23,178 nucleotides of DNA from Pseudomonadota bacterium (lineage in GTDB: Bacteria; Pseudomonadota; Alphaproteobacteria; Rhizobiales; Kaistiaceae): positions 1-23,178 of the forward strand of contig JAEWAD010000229.1 of the NCBI GenBank assembly GCA_023391905.1, given 5' to 3'. Shown piece after piece: positions 7,993-16,103 of the stretch (position 1 is the stretch's first letter; every line of letters starts with the position of its first letter). Made by a program: the position numbers and the translations under genes. The notes below the pieces were generated by a model. It made no database searches. It saw only the letters and a program-made list of their open reading frames with translations, and had not been told where the DNA came from.

Positions 7993-8853
7993 TCAGCCCC
8001 ATGGCTTGCCCATGATCCCCTGCGGCCGGATCAGCAGGAACAGGATCAGCGCCGTGAAGATGAGCAGATAGGTGACGGAGCCGGGGAACAGCGCGTAGCC
8101 GATCGCCTCCGCGAAACCGAGGGCGATGGCGCCCAGCAGCGCCCCGCCGATCACGCCGGCGCCGCCGATCATGATCATGATGAAGGCCTTGGTGGAGATC
8201 GCCGTGCCGATGCCGGCATTGACGCCCGAGACCGAGATCAGGAGGCCGCCGGCGATGCCGGCCAGCGCCGCGCCCAGGCCGAAGCCCAGCATGCTGATGC
8301 GGCTGACGTCGACGCCCATCAGCATGGTCGCCGTGCGGTCCTGCGCCAGTGCCCGCATGGCGCGGCCCTGGCGGGTGTAGTTGACGAAGAGCAGCACGAT
8401 CGCGATCAGGGCGAGCGAGATGACGAAGACGAGCAGCCGGTTGGCCGGCAGGTAGGCGCTGCCCAGCCGGTAGACGCCGGAGATCATCGGCGGGATGCCG
8501 CGCTGCTTCTCGCCGAAGACATAGAGGGCGATGTTCTCGAGCAACAGCGCGGTGCCGACCGCGAGGAGCATGGTGTTCTCCTCGCGGCTGGAGATCCGCA
8601 TCACGCGCTGGAACAGGGTGCGTTCCAGCAGCATGCCGATCAGGCCGACCGCCACCGCCGCCGCCAGCAGGCCGACCGCGTAGGGCAGCTTCAGGACGAC
8701 GCAGACGGTGTAGACGATCAGTCCGCCGATCATGAACATCTGCCCGTGGGCGAAGTTCAGGACGTTCATGATGCCGAAGATCAGCGTGATTCCCAACGCG
8801 ATCAGTGCATAGTTCGCCGAGAGAATGGCCCCGTTGACGAGGATTTGTTCCAT
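7993..8853 (-). CDS. livH: Branched-chain-amino-acid-type ABC transporter, permease LivH
   Basis: A 286-residue permease with about eight hydrophobic segments. The hallmarks of LivH are present: N-terminal 'LVNGAILSANYALIALGITL', the 'GIMNVLNFAHGQMFMIGG' motif, 'MRALAQDRTATMLMGVDVSR' as the cytoplasmic coupling loop, and the end 'ILFLLIRPQGIMGKPWG'. The ATG at 8853 has GAGG 8 bases upstream. It starts 45 bases after the binding-protein gene. Confidence 0.95.
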   Translation of the reverse strand: MEQILVNGAILSANYALIALGITLIFGIMNVLNFAHGQMFMIGGLIVYTVCVVLKLPYAVGLLAAAVAVGLIGMLLERTLFQRVMRISSREENTMLLAVGTALLLENIALYVFGEKQRGIPPMISGVYRLGSAYLPANRLLVFVISLALIAIVLLFVNYTRQGRAMRALAQDRTATMLMGVDVSRISMLGFGLGAALAGIAGGLLISVSGVNAGIGTAISTKAFIMIMIGGAGVIGGALLGAIALGFAEAIGYALFPGSVTYLLIFTALILFLLIRPQGIMGKPWG

Positions 8854-8898
8854 GGCTTTGCCTCGTTCGATCGCGCTGGGAACTTGGCCGGAGCCGGA

Positions 8899-10122
8899 TT
8901 ACTCGACCTGGCCGATGGCCAGGGTGACGAACTCGCCGTCCTTGGTCTCGGTCAGGACCAGGGGCACGCCGATCTGGCGCTTCTGGCCGTAGTCGGCCTC
9001 GCCGGTGAAGGTCAGCTTGGTCTCTTCCTTGAGGAACGGGTTCTTCATCGAGAAGCCCGGAATCGCCGCCTTGAAGACATTGGTGTCCTCGATGGCGGAC
9101 GGGCCGGCCGCCTGCAGCATCGCGAGGATCACTTCGAGCGCGTAGACCTTGGTGCCCGCCTCGTCGTTCCACTCGCCGGCGACCTTGGTGTAGGCCTTGA
9201 TGAACTCGTCCATGTATTCGCTGCGGATCGCCTCGGCCGAGGCGCCGCCGATCGAGACGAGGCCGTTGCCGGATTCGCCCGCCATCTCGTTGATCACCTT
9301 GATGTCCTGGCCGGAATCGCTGGCGAACAGGCCGGCATAGCCGAGTTCGCGGGCGGCGCGCATCAGCAGCGGCGTGTTGGACGGGGCGGAGGCGGGCAGG
9401 AAGATCAGGTCGGGCGCCTTGTCGACGACATTGGCCATGACCGGGAAGAAGTCGGTGGCGTTCGCCTCATAGGTCGCGTCGGCACTGACCACGTCGAGGC
9501 CGAGATCCTTGGCGGCCTTGACCGCGTCGTCGCGGTTGGACAGGCCGTCGCTGTCGTTGCGGGCGACGAAGGCGACCTTCTGGACGCCGCGCTCGGCCTT
9601 GAGCAGCTTGAGGATGGCGGGCGCCACCTGGTAGCTCGCCACCATGCCCATCACGGCGTTCTCGGCCGGCTTGGTGTAGAGGCTGCGGCTCGAGGCATAG
9701 GGGAAGTACATCGCATTGTACTTCTCGGCGATCGGCCGGATGCTGGTCGCGGTGACATCGGTGTTGGAGCCGATGACGTAGCGGATGCCTTCCTGGCCCA
9801 TCAGCCGCTCGGCGCCCGAGACGGTCAGCTTGGGATCGTTGCGGTCGTCGACCGAGACGATCTCGATCTTGTACTTGTCGCCGCCGATGTCGACGCCGCC
9901 CTTGGCGTTCCACATCTCGGCCGTCGCCTGGGCCGCGTATTTGTTGACGAGGCCCCAAGAGGCTTCGGCGCCGCTCATCACGCCGAGCTGGCCGATCTTC
10001 AGCGTCTTGCCGTCCGCGAAGGCGACGCTCGAGGTCGTGAAGCCGGCTGCGGCTGCCATGACACCGGCCACCGCCAGGGCGCCCGCGCCCTTCAGCAGCC
10101 TACGACGGGTAGCTTCAATCAT
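8899..10122 (-). CDS. Periplasmic substrate-binding protein of the Liv-type ABC transporter, Tat-type signal
   Basis: A 407-residue type I periplasmic binding protein (Leu/Ile/Val- and amide/urea-binding group). The N-terminus 'ATRRRLLKGAGALAVAG' followed by an Ala-rich core and 'AFA|DGKTLKIG' matches a twin-arginine signal peptide with cleavage near residue 36, suggesting the protein folds before export. The mature part opens 'KIGQLGVMSGAEASWG' as in this family. The ATG at 10122 has a perfect GGAGG 9 bases upstream; an in-frame start at 10164 would put 14 extra residues before the twin arginines. It is the first gene of the transporter/hydantoin operon. The ligand is inferred from the operon to be a hydantoin, N-carbamoyl amino acid or D-amino acid. 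Confidence 0.93.
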   Translation of the reverse strand: MIEATRRRLLKGAGALAVAGVMAAAAGFTTSSVAFADGKTLKIGQLGVMSGAEASWGLVNKYAAQATAEMWNAKGGVDIGGDKYKIEIVSVDDRNDPKLTVSGAERLMGQEGIRYVIGSNTDVTATSIRPIAEKYNAMYFPYASSRSLYTKPAENAVMGMVASYQVAPAILKLLKAERGVQKVAFVARNDSDGLSNRDDAVKAAKDLGLDVVSADATYEANATDFFPVMANVVDKAPDLIFLPASAPSNTPLLMRAARELGYAGLFASDSGQDIKVINEMAGESGNGLVSIGGASAEAIRSEYMDEFIKAYTKVAGEWNDEAGTKVYALEVILAMLQAAGPSAIEDTNVFKAAIPGFSMKNPFLKEETKLTFTGEADYGQKRQIGVPLVLTETKDGEFVTLAIGQVE

Positions 10123-10190
10123 CTGTCGAACCTCCGTATGCCGGCTGTCGCGGCCGGCGCCCAATCTGGTCAGTGACTGTCGATGCGCTG

Positions 10191-10257
10191 TTCTTTATGT
10201 AGAATTCTGTATCGCATACAGTATAATTACATAAATCGAGCGTTTCGCGCTTGTCAA
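10191..10257 (-). promoter_or_regulatory. Promoter and candidate operators of the transporter/hydantoin operon
   Basis: On the minus strand a consensus -35 TTGACA (10257-10252) is followed at 17-18 bases by TTATGT/TATGTA (10234-10228). Immediately downstream is the perfect palindrome CTGTAT-CGC-ATACAG (10207-10221), and then TTCTTTATGTAGAA (10191-10204), which recurs upstream of the iclR gene. Both lie at or just after the expected transcription start, where a repressor would act. The region is AT-rich in a GC-rich setting. No binding data are available. Confidence 0.65.
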
Positions 10258-10364
10258 TCAGGCTCGGGAGGTTGTCGTCGCTTTGCGAGAAATTGGGGCA
10301 GCGGCGCCCACGCGGAAGGCACCCCGCCGGTCCGTCGAAACGGGCAAGCGGGCACGCGGACAGG

Positions 10365-10389
10365 CGCGCCCGCCGGGGAGGCGGGCGCG
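10365..10389 (-). terminator. Strong GC hairpin after the iclR stop
   Basis: CGCGCCCGCC (10365-10374) pairs perfectly with GGCGGGCGCG (10380-10389) around a five-base loop, 27 bases past the iclR stop. There is no T run, so it may be a GC-only terminator or a 3'-end stabiliser. The same nine-base arm recurs after the hydantoinase gene. Confidence 0.5.
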
Positions 10390-10415
10390 GGATGTCGGCG
10401 CGGTGTGCGGGGAGG

Positions 10416-11438
10416 CTAGAGGCCCGGAAAATCGGGCGGCATGCGCCCGAGCACGGCGCGGTTGATGGCGATGGCGGTGTTGATCAGCTCGCGCGCCAGC
10501 GCCTCCTCGATCGGTGCCACCGTCGACAGCAGGCCCGAGCAGGTGAAGACGTAGGCGACCTCGCCGTAGCGGTTGAAGATCGGCATGCCGAGCGCCATCA
10601 GCCCTTCCGTCAGCTCGCCGATGCTGCGGGCATAGCCGCGCTTGCGGGTGGCGGCGATCTCGGCCCTGAGCAGGTCGGCGCTCATCAGGGTCGTGCTGGT
10701 GTAGCGGCGGGGCTGCCAGCTTTCCAGCCATTGGTCGATCTCGGCCGCCGACTTCCAGGCGAGGTAGGCCCGCATGTTCGCCGGTGCGTCGCGCGGCAGA
10801 TGGTGGCCGATCGGATAGGATACCTCCATCGCCTGCTGGCTGTTGAACTTGTCGACGACGACGAAGGAATCGTCGGCCTGCGGCTGCGCCAGCACGGCGG
10901 GAAAGCCGATGCGCTGCACCAGCTGTCCGAGCTCGTGCCGGATACGGTCGAGCACGGGGGCGCCGAGCAGCGAGGAGGCGCTGGCGAACAGGCCCGAATT
11001 GAGCTCGTACAGCTTCGCCCGCGCGTCGAACCGCAGCCAGCCGAAATGCACCAGGGTCTTCAGGATCGAGTGGCAGTGGCTCTTGGTGATCGCGAGCGCC
11101 GTCGCCAGCTCGGTCAGCGAGGCGAGGTGGGGCGGCGTGTGGTTGATGTAGTTGATGATGGCAATGGCGTTCTCGACCGCCGGCACCAGGCCGGGGGCGG
11201 GGCGCCGTTCCGGCGCATCGTCCTGGGCCGTCAGCAGCCAGCGCGACCCGTCCTGCTGGAGCGAGGTCGTATAGGGGGCGGGCGCGGCGGCGCCGGGCTT
11301 TCGGTCTTCCGGCGTGGCCGGCTTGGGCGTCTTCGGCACTTCTTGGGTTTCCTTCACCGCTGCGGTTCGCGGCGCGAGGCCGGCCTGTGCCGGCACGCGC
11401 GGTCGAGCCGCATTATTTCTTGACCGACGCCGCGGCAT
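10416..11438 (-). CDS. IclR-family transcriptional regulator of the hydantoin locus
   Basis: A 340-residue regulator. The winged helix is at about 86-150 ('VPAVENAIAIINYINH', 'SLTELATALAITKSHCHSIL', 'GWLRFDARAKLYELNSGL'), followed by the IclR effector-binding domain ('LVQRIGFPAVLAQPQADDSF', 'EIAATRKRGYARSIGELTEG', then 'INTAIAINRAVLG'). It is about 80 residues longer than a usual IclR protein (about 260) because of an N-terminal Pro/Ala/Lys-rich, probably disordered tail. The start at 11438 fits the proposed promoter (-10 near 11470), leaving a leader of roughly 25 bases, but its SD is weak. It lies between the transporter operon and the divergent hydantoinase gene, so it likely controls both; the effector would be a hydantoin or N-carbamoyl amino acid. 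Confidence 0.88.
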   Translation of the reverse strand: MPRRRSRNNAARPRVPAQAGLAPRTAAVKETQEVPKTPKPATPEDRKPGAAAPAPYTTSLQQDGSRWLLTAQDDAPERRPAPGLVPAVENAIAIINYINHTPPHLASLTELATALAITKSHCHSILKTLVHFGWLRFDARAKLYELNSGLFASASSLLGAPVLDRIRHELGQLVQRIGFPAVLAQPQADDSFVVVDKFNSQQAMEVSYPIGHHLPRDAPANMRAYLAWKSAAEIDQWLESWQPRRYTSTTLMSADLLRAEIAATRKRGYARSIGELTEGLMALGMPIFNRYGEVAYVFTCSGLLSTVAPIEEALARELINTAIAINRAVLGRMPPDFPGL

Positions 11439-11455
11439 CGTTCAGTCTTTCTGAG

Positions 11456-11496
11456 AGAACTTGGTTCTTTTAGTAGAATTTACGCATCCCTGTCAA
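11456..11496 (-). promoter_or_regulatory. iclR promoter with candidate operators
   Basis: On the minus strand TTGACA (11496-11491) is spaced 17 bases from CTAAAA (11473-11468). Overlapping the -10 is TTCTTTTAGTAGAA (11465-11478), nearly identical to the element in the transporter operon promoter. Next to it is the perfect palindrome AGAAC-TTG-GTTCT (11456-11468). This suggests autoregulation. The 233 bases from here to the hydantoinase start (11497-11729) hold no gene I can support; an AGAATTC resembling part of the element is at 11531. Confidence 0.55.
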
Positions 11497-11729
11497 GCCG
11501 CTCACCGCGGCGCCGGAGTCGTCCGAAACCAGAATTCATGCATGCCGATCCTGTCGTGGGAAGGGGGAAGGAAGCGGGCCTGGCCCGCGACGTCCTGCGC
11601 CGCCTTCCCGCGCTCCGGGTTGGGCCTGCGCCCTGTCCTCTCGACCGAAGTCGGCCCGGCATGGACCGATTCCTGCATCCCGGCCCGCGCGGGGCCGGCC
11701 CGCCTGTGAAACCCTATTGGAGACTGTCG

Positions 11730-13118
11730 ATGGATCTCATCGTCAAGAACGGAACGATCGTCACCGCCGCCGGCATTTCGCGCGCGGATCTCGGCGTCAG
11801 GGACGGCAAGATCGTCCAGATCGGCGGCGATCTCGGCGAGGCGGCGCGCACGATCGACGCGACCGGCCGCTATGTCATGCCGGGCGGCGTCGACGTCCAC
11901 ACCCATATCGACTCCAACAACATGGAGACGAAGTCGGCGGACGATTTCCGGACCGGCACCATCGCGGCGGCCTGCGGCGGCACGACGACGATTGTCGATT
12001 TCTGCGCCCAGGACCGGGGCGGCACGCTCGCCGAGGCGATCGCCAAATGGGATGGGCGGGCGGCCGGCAAGGCGGCGATCGACTACGGCTACCATGTCAT
12101 CGTGCTCGACATGAATCCCGGCGTGTTCGAGGAGTTGCTGACGCTGCCGGAGCGCGGCATTCCCTCCTTCAAGGTGTTCATGGCCTATCGCGGCATGAAC
12201 ATGATCGACGACGTCACCCTGCTGAAGACGCTGGAGCAGGCCAAGCGCTCGGGGGCGCTGGTCATGGTCCATGCCGAGAACGGCGACGCGGCGGATTTCC
12301 TGCGCGACAAGTTCGTCGCCGAGGGCAAGACCGCGCCGAAATACCACGCGCTCAGCCGGCCGCCGCGGGTCGAGGCCGAGGCGACCGCGCGCGCCATCGC
12401 GATGGCCGAGATCGTCGGCACCTCGATCTACATCGTGCACCTGACCTGCGAGGAGGCGCTGGAGGAACTGATGCGCGCCAAGGCGCGCGGCGTCGATGCG
12501 CTGGCCGAGACCTGCACGCAGTATCTCTACCTGACCAAGGACGACCTCGACCGGCCGGGCTTCGAGGGGGCGAAGTTCGTCTTCACGCCGCCGCCGCGCG
12601 AGGTCAAGGACCAGGAAATCCTCTGGGAGGCGCTGGCCAACCGCGTGTTCGAGACGGTGTCGTCCGATCACTGCTCGTGGCTCTACAAGGGCCACAAGGA
12701 TGAGGGCCTGCACGATTTCCGGCTGATCCCGAACGGGGCGCCGGGCGTCGAGGAGCGGATGATGATGGTCTACCAGGGCGTCAACCAGGGCCGCATCTCG
12801 CTGACCCAGTTCGTCGACCTGGTGGCGACGCGGCCGGCGCAGGTGTTCGGCATGTTCCCGCAGAAGGGCACCATCGCCGTCGGCTCCGACGCCGACCTCG
12901 TCATCTGGGACCCGGAGGCGACGATGACGATCACCCAGTCGGCGATGAACAACGCGATGGACTACTCGACCTATGAGGGCCAGGCCGTCAAGGGCATGCC
13001 CTCGACGGTGGTGCTGCGCGGCAAGGTCATCGTCGAGGACCGCAATTATGTCGGCACGCCCGGCGAAGGGCGCTTCCTGCGGCGCGAGCGCTACGCGCGT
13101 TCCCCGAAGCTCGCCTGA
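11730..13118 (+). CDS. hydA: D-hydantoinase / dihydropyrimidinase
   Basis: A 462-residue cyclic amidohydrolase (EC 3.5.2.2), normal length. It opens 5-substituted hydantoins, or dihydropyrimidines, to N-carbamoyl (D-)amino acids. The bimetal site is complete: H57 and H59 ('GGVDVHTHID'), the carboxylated lysine K148 ('FKVFMAY'), H181 ('VHAENGD'), H237 ('IVHLTC') and D313 ('SSDHCSW'). The ATG at 11730 has TTGGAGA about 7 bases upstream; in-frame starts further upstream would add 64 residues unlike the family and are rejected. It is divergent from iclR. Pairing with a D-carbamoylase and hydantoin racemase favours hydantoin over pyrimidine catabolism, though dihydropyrimidine activity is likely too. 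Confidence 0.95.
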   Translation: MDLIVKNGTIVTAAGISRADLGVRDGKIVQIGGDLGEAARTIDATGRYVMPGGVDVHTHIDSNNMETKSADDFRTGTIAAACGGTTTIVDFCAQDRGGTLAEAIAKWDGRAAGKAAIDYGYHVIVLDMNPGVFEELLTLPERGIPSFKVFMAYRGMNMIDDVTLLKTLEQAKRSGALVMVHAENGDAADFLRDKFVAEGKTAPKYHALSRPPRVEAEATARAIAMAEIVGTSIYIVHLTCEEALEELMRAKARGVDALAETCTQYLYLTKDDLDRPGFEGAKFVFTPPPREVKDQEILWEALANRVFETVSSDHCSWLYKGHKDEGLHDFRLIPNGAPGVEERMMMVYQGVNQGRISLTQFVDLVATRPAQVFGMFPQKGTIAVGSDADLVIWDPEATMTITQSAMNNAMDYSTYEGQAVKGMPSTVVLRGKVIVEDRNYVGTPGEGRFLRRERYARSPKLA

Positions 13119-13146
13119 GGCAGCGGCGCCCCCTGGCATCGCAGAG

Positions 13147-13177
13147 GCGCCCGCCCCGATCGAATCGTGGCGGGCGC
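13147..13177 (+). terminator. Hairpin after the hydantoinase gene
   Basis: GCGCCCGCC (13147-13155) pairs with GGCGGGCGC (13169-13177). Inside it CGAT (13157-13160) pairs with ATCG (13164-13167) across one mismatch, leaving a 3-base loop. It begins 28 bases after the hydA stop. It lacks a T run. The 167 bases that follow, up to the next start, show no supportable gene and presumably hold the promoter or read-through leader of the next gene. Confidence 0.5.
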
Positions 13178-13344
13178 GGCATTCGCCGCGTCAGAGGATG
13201 GCGTCCGGGCCGGCGCCGCTCAGATCGGCGGCCAGGCCCATCTCGAACCAGAGCCACTTTGCCGCCGCCGGCTCGCCGCGCGCGGCATTCCGTTCGCCTG
13301 CTGGACTGATCCGAAGCTCTGCACTTGTTCAAGAAGGCCGAGAC

Positions 13345-14625
13345 ATGAAACACCCCGCCATCGATCATCGCACCAAGGGCATTCCCGGCGGCACCGCCCC
13401 GTTCCCGCAGGATGCCATCCACGAAAAGGGCTGGAACGTGCTGCGGCAGGACCTGCCGCTTCCACTCGCCATCCTGCATGAGCCGGCAATCGCCAACAAC
13501 GCGCGCTGGATGCGCGAGTTCTGCGAGACAGCGAAGGTTTCGCTGGCACCGCACGGCAAGACCACGATGTGCCCGCAACTGTTTCGCCGGCAATTGGATG
13601 ACGGCGCCTGGGCGATCACGCTCTCCACGGCGCATCAGGTCCAGGTCGCTCGCGATTTCGGCGTCGACCGCATCCTGCTGGCCAACCAGATCGTCGATCC
13701 GCGCTTCCTCGACTTCGTCATGTCGGAGCTCGACGCGCATCCGGCCTTCGATTTCCTCTGCCTCGTCGACTCCGTCGAGGGCGCCCGCATCGCCGGCGAG
13801 CACATCAAGGCCGGCGGCTACCGTCGCAGGCTCGGCATGCTGATCGAGATCGGCGCCGACAATGGTCGCACGGGAGCCCGCTCCGTCGAGCAGGCGCTCG
13901 CGATCGCCGATGTCGTCGCGGCCTATTCCGGCCAGCTCGAATTGCGGGGCATCGAGGGGTTCGAGGGCATTTTCGGCGGCCCGCCGGAAGGCAATATCGG
14001 CAAGGTCACCGCCCTGATGGAGCGGATCACCGCTACCGTGCTGGCGTTCGGCCGCAAGGGCCTGTTCACCGGCGACGAGGTCGTGCTGTCGGCGGGCGGA
14101 TCCGCCTATTACGACATCGTCCTCGAGCATCTCTTGAAGCTGTCGCTGTCGGTGCCGACCCGCATCGTGATGCGCTCCGGTTGCTACATCACGCATGACG
14201 CGATCATGTATCGCGAATATTTCGCCTCGCTGAGTGCGCGTTCCGAGCGCGTTCGGGCGGTGTCGGGCGTGCTGATCCCGGCCCTGCAGGTGGTCACCTA
14301 TGTCCAGTCGCTCCCGGAGCCGGGCCTGGCGCTCTTGACGGGCGGCAAGCGCGACCTGTCGTTCGACGTCCACCTGCCGGCGCCGAGCCGATACTACCGG
14401 CCCGGCGAGCACTCGACGCCGGTGGCGATCGGCTCGGGCCATGAGATCTATGCGCTTGCCGACCAGCACGCGTTCATGCGCATCCCGGCCGACAGCCCGC
14501 TCCGGATCGGCGACATGGTGATCCTCGACATCTCCCACCCCTGCACGACCTTCGACAAATGGGACGTGATCTACGGGGTCGATGCCGGCTTCAACGTGAC
14601 GACGGCCTTCAAGACCTATTTCTGA
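13345..14625 (+). CDS. PLP-dependent D-amino acid lyase/deaminase (D-serine dehydratase / D-threonine aldolase fold)
   Basis: A 426-residue fold-type III PLP enzyme with an alanine-racemase-like N-terminal barrel and a D-Ser dehydratase-like C-terminal domain. The PLP lysine is K72 in 'LAPHGKTTMCP', where relatives read 'RPHGKTHK'. The C-terminal metal-ligand motif is H398/C400 in 'SHPCTTFDKW'. Members act on D-serine, D-threonine or related D-amino acids, giving 2-oxo acid and ammonia or an aldehyde. The ATG at 13345 has AAGAAGG upstream. Lying after hydA on the same strand, it plausibly removes the D-amino acid made by the hydantoinase/carbamoylase pair. Substrate specificity cannot be read. 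Confidence 0.88.
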   Translation: MKHPAIDHRTKGIPGGTAPFPQDAIHEKGWNVLRQDLPLPLAILHEPAIANNARWMREFCETAKVSLAPHGKTTMCPQLFRRQLDDGAWAITLSTAHQVQVARDFGVDRILLANQIVDPRFLDFVMSELDAHPAFDFLCLVDSVEGARIAGEHIKAGGYRRRLGMLIEIGADNGRTGARSVEQALAIADVVAAYSGQLELRGIEGFEGIFGGPPEGNIGKVTALMERITATVLAFGRKGLFTGDEVVLSAGGSAYYDIVLEHLLKLSLSVPTRIVMRSGCYITHDAIMYREYFASLSARSERVRAVSGVLIPALQVVTYVQSLPEPGLALLTGGKRDLSFDVHLPAPSRYYRPGEHSTPVAIGSGHEIYALADQHAFMRIPADSPLRIGDMVILDISHPCTTFDKWDVIYGVDAGFNVTTAFKTYF

Positions 14626-14636
14626 CGGCGGGCATG

Positions 14637-14662
14637 CCGGGCGGCCATCTCAGGCCGCCCGG
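14637..14662. terminator. Bidirectional hairpin between two convergent genes
   Basis: CCGGGCGGCC (14637-14646) and GGCCGCCCGG (14653-14662) form a perfect 10-base stem with a 6-base loop. It lies between the convergent D-amino acid lyase gene (stop 14625) and the nucleotidyltransferase gene, and includes the latter's stop codon. A role as a two-way transcript end is likely although no T run is present. It marks the border between the hydantoin locus and the following cluster. Confidence 0.6.
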
Positions 14663-16101
14663 ACCCCGACGACGCGGAACGGCAGCGCCTCCGCGTCGGC
14701 AATGTCCGCGGCGGAAGCGCTCGGTTGCAGCCTGCGAAGCGGCCGGGCCGCTATCGAGAGCTTCAGATTGCCGGTAGCGCCCTTCGGGAGGGGCAGCCGA
14801 AAGAGCTTCGAGACGCCTTCGCCGGACCCGTCGCCGCCCGCTCGGGTTCGCAGCCGGGCAATCGCGACGCCGTCGACGCAGACCTCGAACAGGAACCGGC
14901 GCAGTTTGGCTGGAGGCGCCAGTTCGAGCTCGATCACGAGCTGCGCGCCCTCGCGCACGGCAACAAGCGTCCGATGATCCTCCAACGTCGCTTCGGAAGC
15001 CGCCTTCCGGCCTCCCGATCGGTCGCGATAGAACCAGGCGCCGAGGGGGCGCGCCGCCCGCCGGACCAGGATGACGTGTTCGTCCTTCAGCTCCAGCTGA
15101 AAGCCGCGCCGGCGCAGGACGCGGTCGGCAAGACGGTTCGCGGATTTTTCGATCCAGTCGCGCTCGCTCGGATGGCGGACATTCGACCAGTATTTCAGCC
15201 GCTCCGCCGCTGGCACCCGCAGCGAAGCGAGGCTGGCGGTCGCATGCGCCGGCACGGGAACGCCCAGGCCCTCCGACAGATAGCCGAGCCCGGCACGGCA
15301 GGCCGGGACGAGGCCGCGCTCGTCGGCGGTCTCGACCAGGCGGTTCCAGTCGATTTCCTGCCGCTCGATCCGCGTCGCGGCATCGATGGCCCAGTCGCCG
15401 CCGGTCCCTTCGGCCGCATGTGCCAGCAGGAGGAGCATGGAATCGGTCGGATCGGGAACGAGGACCGGCTGCAGGGCCAGGCGCGCGGCCTTGGCACGGC
15501 TCCACAGCGCGGCGTCGAGCCGTTCGGCATCGCGCGAAAAGTGGAAGGGCGTGACGTGGAGATCGATCTCGCCGTTCGGCCCCTTGCGGAAGTTGCCCCG
15601 CAGCCGTGCGGCGGCGAGCCGACGCAGGAAGGCGAAGGAATCGCCGCTCGCCGGCGTCCATCCGCCCAGCTTCAGCGCATCGAGCGTGCGGTCGGCATCG
15701 TCCAGCCGGACCAGAATGTCGATATCGCCCATGACGCGGCGCGGCGATACGGCCAGGCCCTCGGCATATTGCGCGCCGCCCTTGAAGACGAGGAGCGGAA
15801 CACCGGCCTGGTTCAGGCAATCGAGCGCGTGGGCCGTCTCGCGCAGCTTCAGCTGGGTGCGTGTCCAGAGGTGCTTCGCCAGCCCGTCGATGCGCGGTCG
15901 CAACGGCGACGCGGGGTCGAGCTCCACCAGGCGCGCCGCGACCGGCACCAGCAGGCGCATCTCGTCCCAGGTGATGTCGTCGAAGTCGCGGGCTTGCTTC
16001 CAGGCCTGCCAGGCGCGCGCGGCTTCCGGCGCGGGGCAAAGCGCCGTTCGCACCAGCAGGTCGACGACGCCCTTCGGCCAGCTTCTCGGTCGGTTGGCCA
16101 T
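14650..16101 (-). CDS. Nucleotidyltransferase family protein (PF14907-like) with a C-terminal extension
   Basis: A 483-residue protein. Residues about 75-330 resemble uncharacterised nucleotidyltransferases of the NTP_transf_5 group: 'PLLVFKGGAQY' (102-112), the acidic pair in 'RVMGDIDILVRLDD' (D126, D128) and a third Asp in 'GEIDLHVTPFHF' (D180). Such enzymes would transfer a nucleotidyl group to an unknown acceptor; PF14907 homologues (PadeN) occur in kinase-containing lasso peptide clusters. Residues about 350-483 are rich in beta-type segments and match nothing I recognise. The ATG at 16101 is 2 bases after the deacetylase stop, so the two form an operon. A longer in-frame ORF to 16530 would run inside the deacetylase and is rejected. 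Confidence 0.8.
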   Translation of the reverse strand: MANRPRSWPKGVVDLLVRTALCPAPEAARAWQAWKQARDFDDITWDEMRLLVPVAARLVELDPASPLRPRIDGLAKHLWTRTQLKLRETAHALDCLNQAGVPLLVFKGGAQYAEGLAVSPRRVMGDIDILVRLDDADRTLDALKLGGWTPASGDSFAFLRRLAAARLRGNFRKGPNGEIDLHVTPFHFSRDAERLDAALWSRAKAARLALQPVLVPDPTDSMLLLLAHAAEGTGGDWAIDAATRIERQEIDWNRLVETADERGLVPACRAGLGYLSEGLGVPVPAHATASLASLRVPAAERLKYWSNVRHPSERDWIEKSANRLADRVLRRRGFQLELKDEHVILVRRAARPLGAWFYRDRSGGRKAASEATLEDHRTLVAVREGAQLVIELELAPPAKLRRFLFEVCVDGVAIARLRTRAGGDGSGEGVSKLFRLPLPKGATGNLKLSIAARPLRRLQPSASAADIADAEALPFRVVGVRAA

Positions 16102-16103
16102 GG

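Noticed and set aside
11538..11729. Upstream extension of the hydantoinase reading frame by 64 codons
   Set aside because: The extension is Pro/Arg-rich, unlike the family N-terminus, and the ATG at 11730 has a good SD and the expected 'MDLIVKNGTIV' start.
11502..13139. 545-codon minus-strand open frame opposite the D-hydantoinase gene
   Set aside because: The plus strand encodes a hydantoinase with all metal ligands; the antisense frame has the composition of a shadow frame.
13167..13344. Open frames in the gap between hydantoinase and PLP enzyme
   Set aside because: No start with SD and no recognisable motif; they overlap the hairpin and the next gene out of frame.
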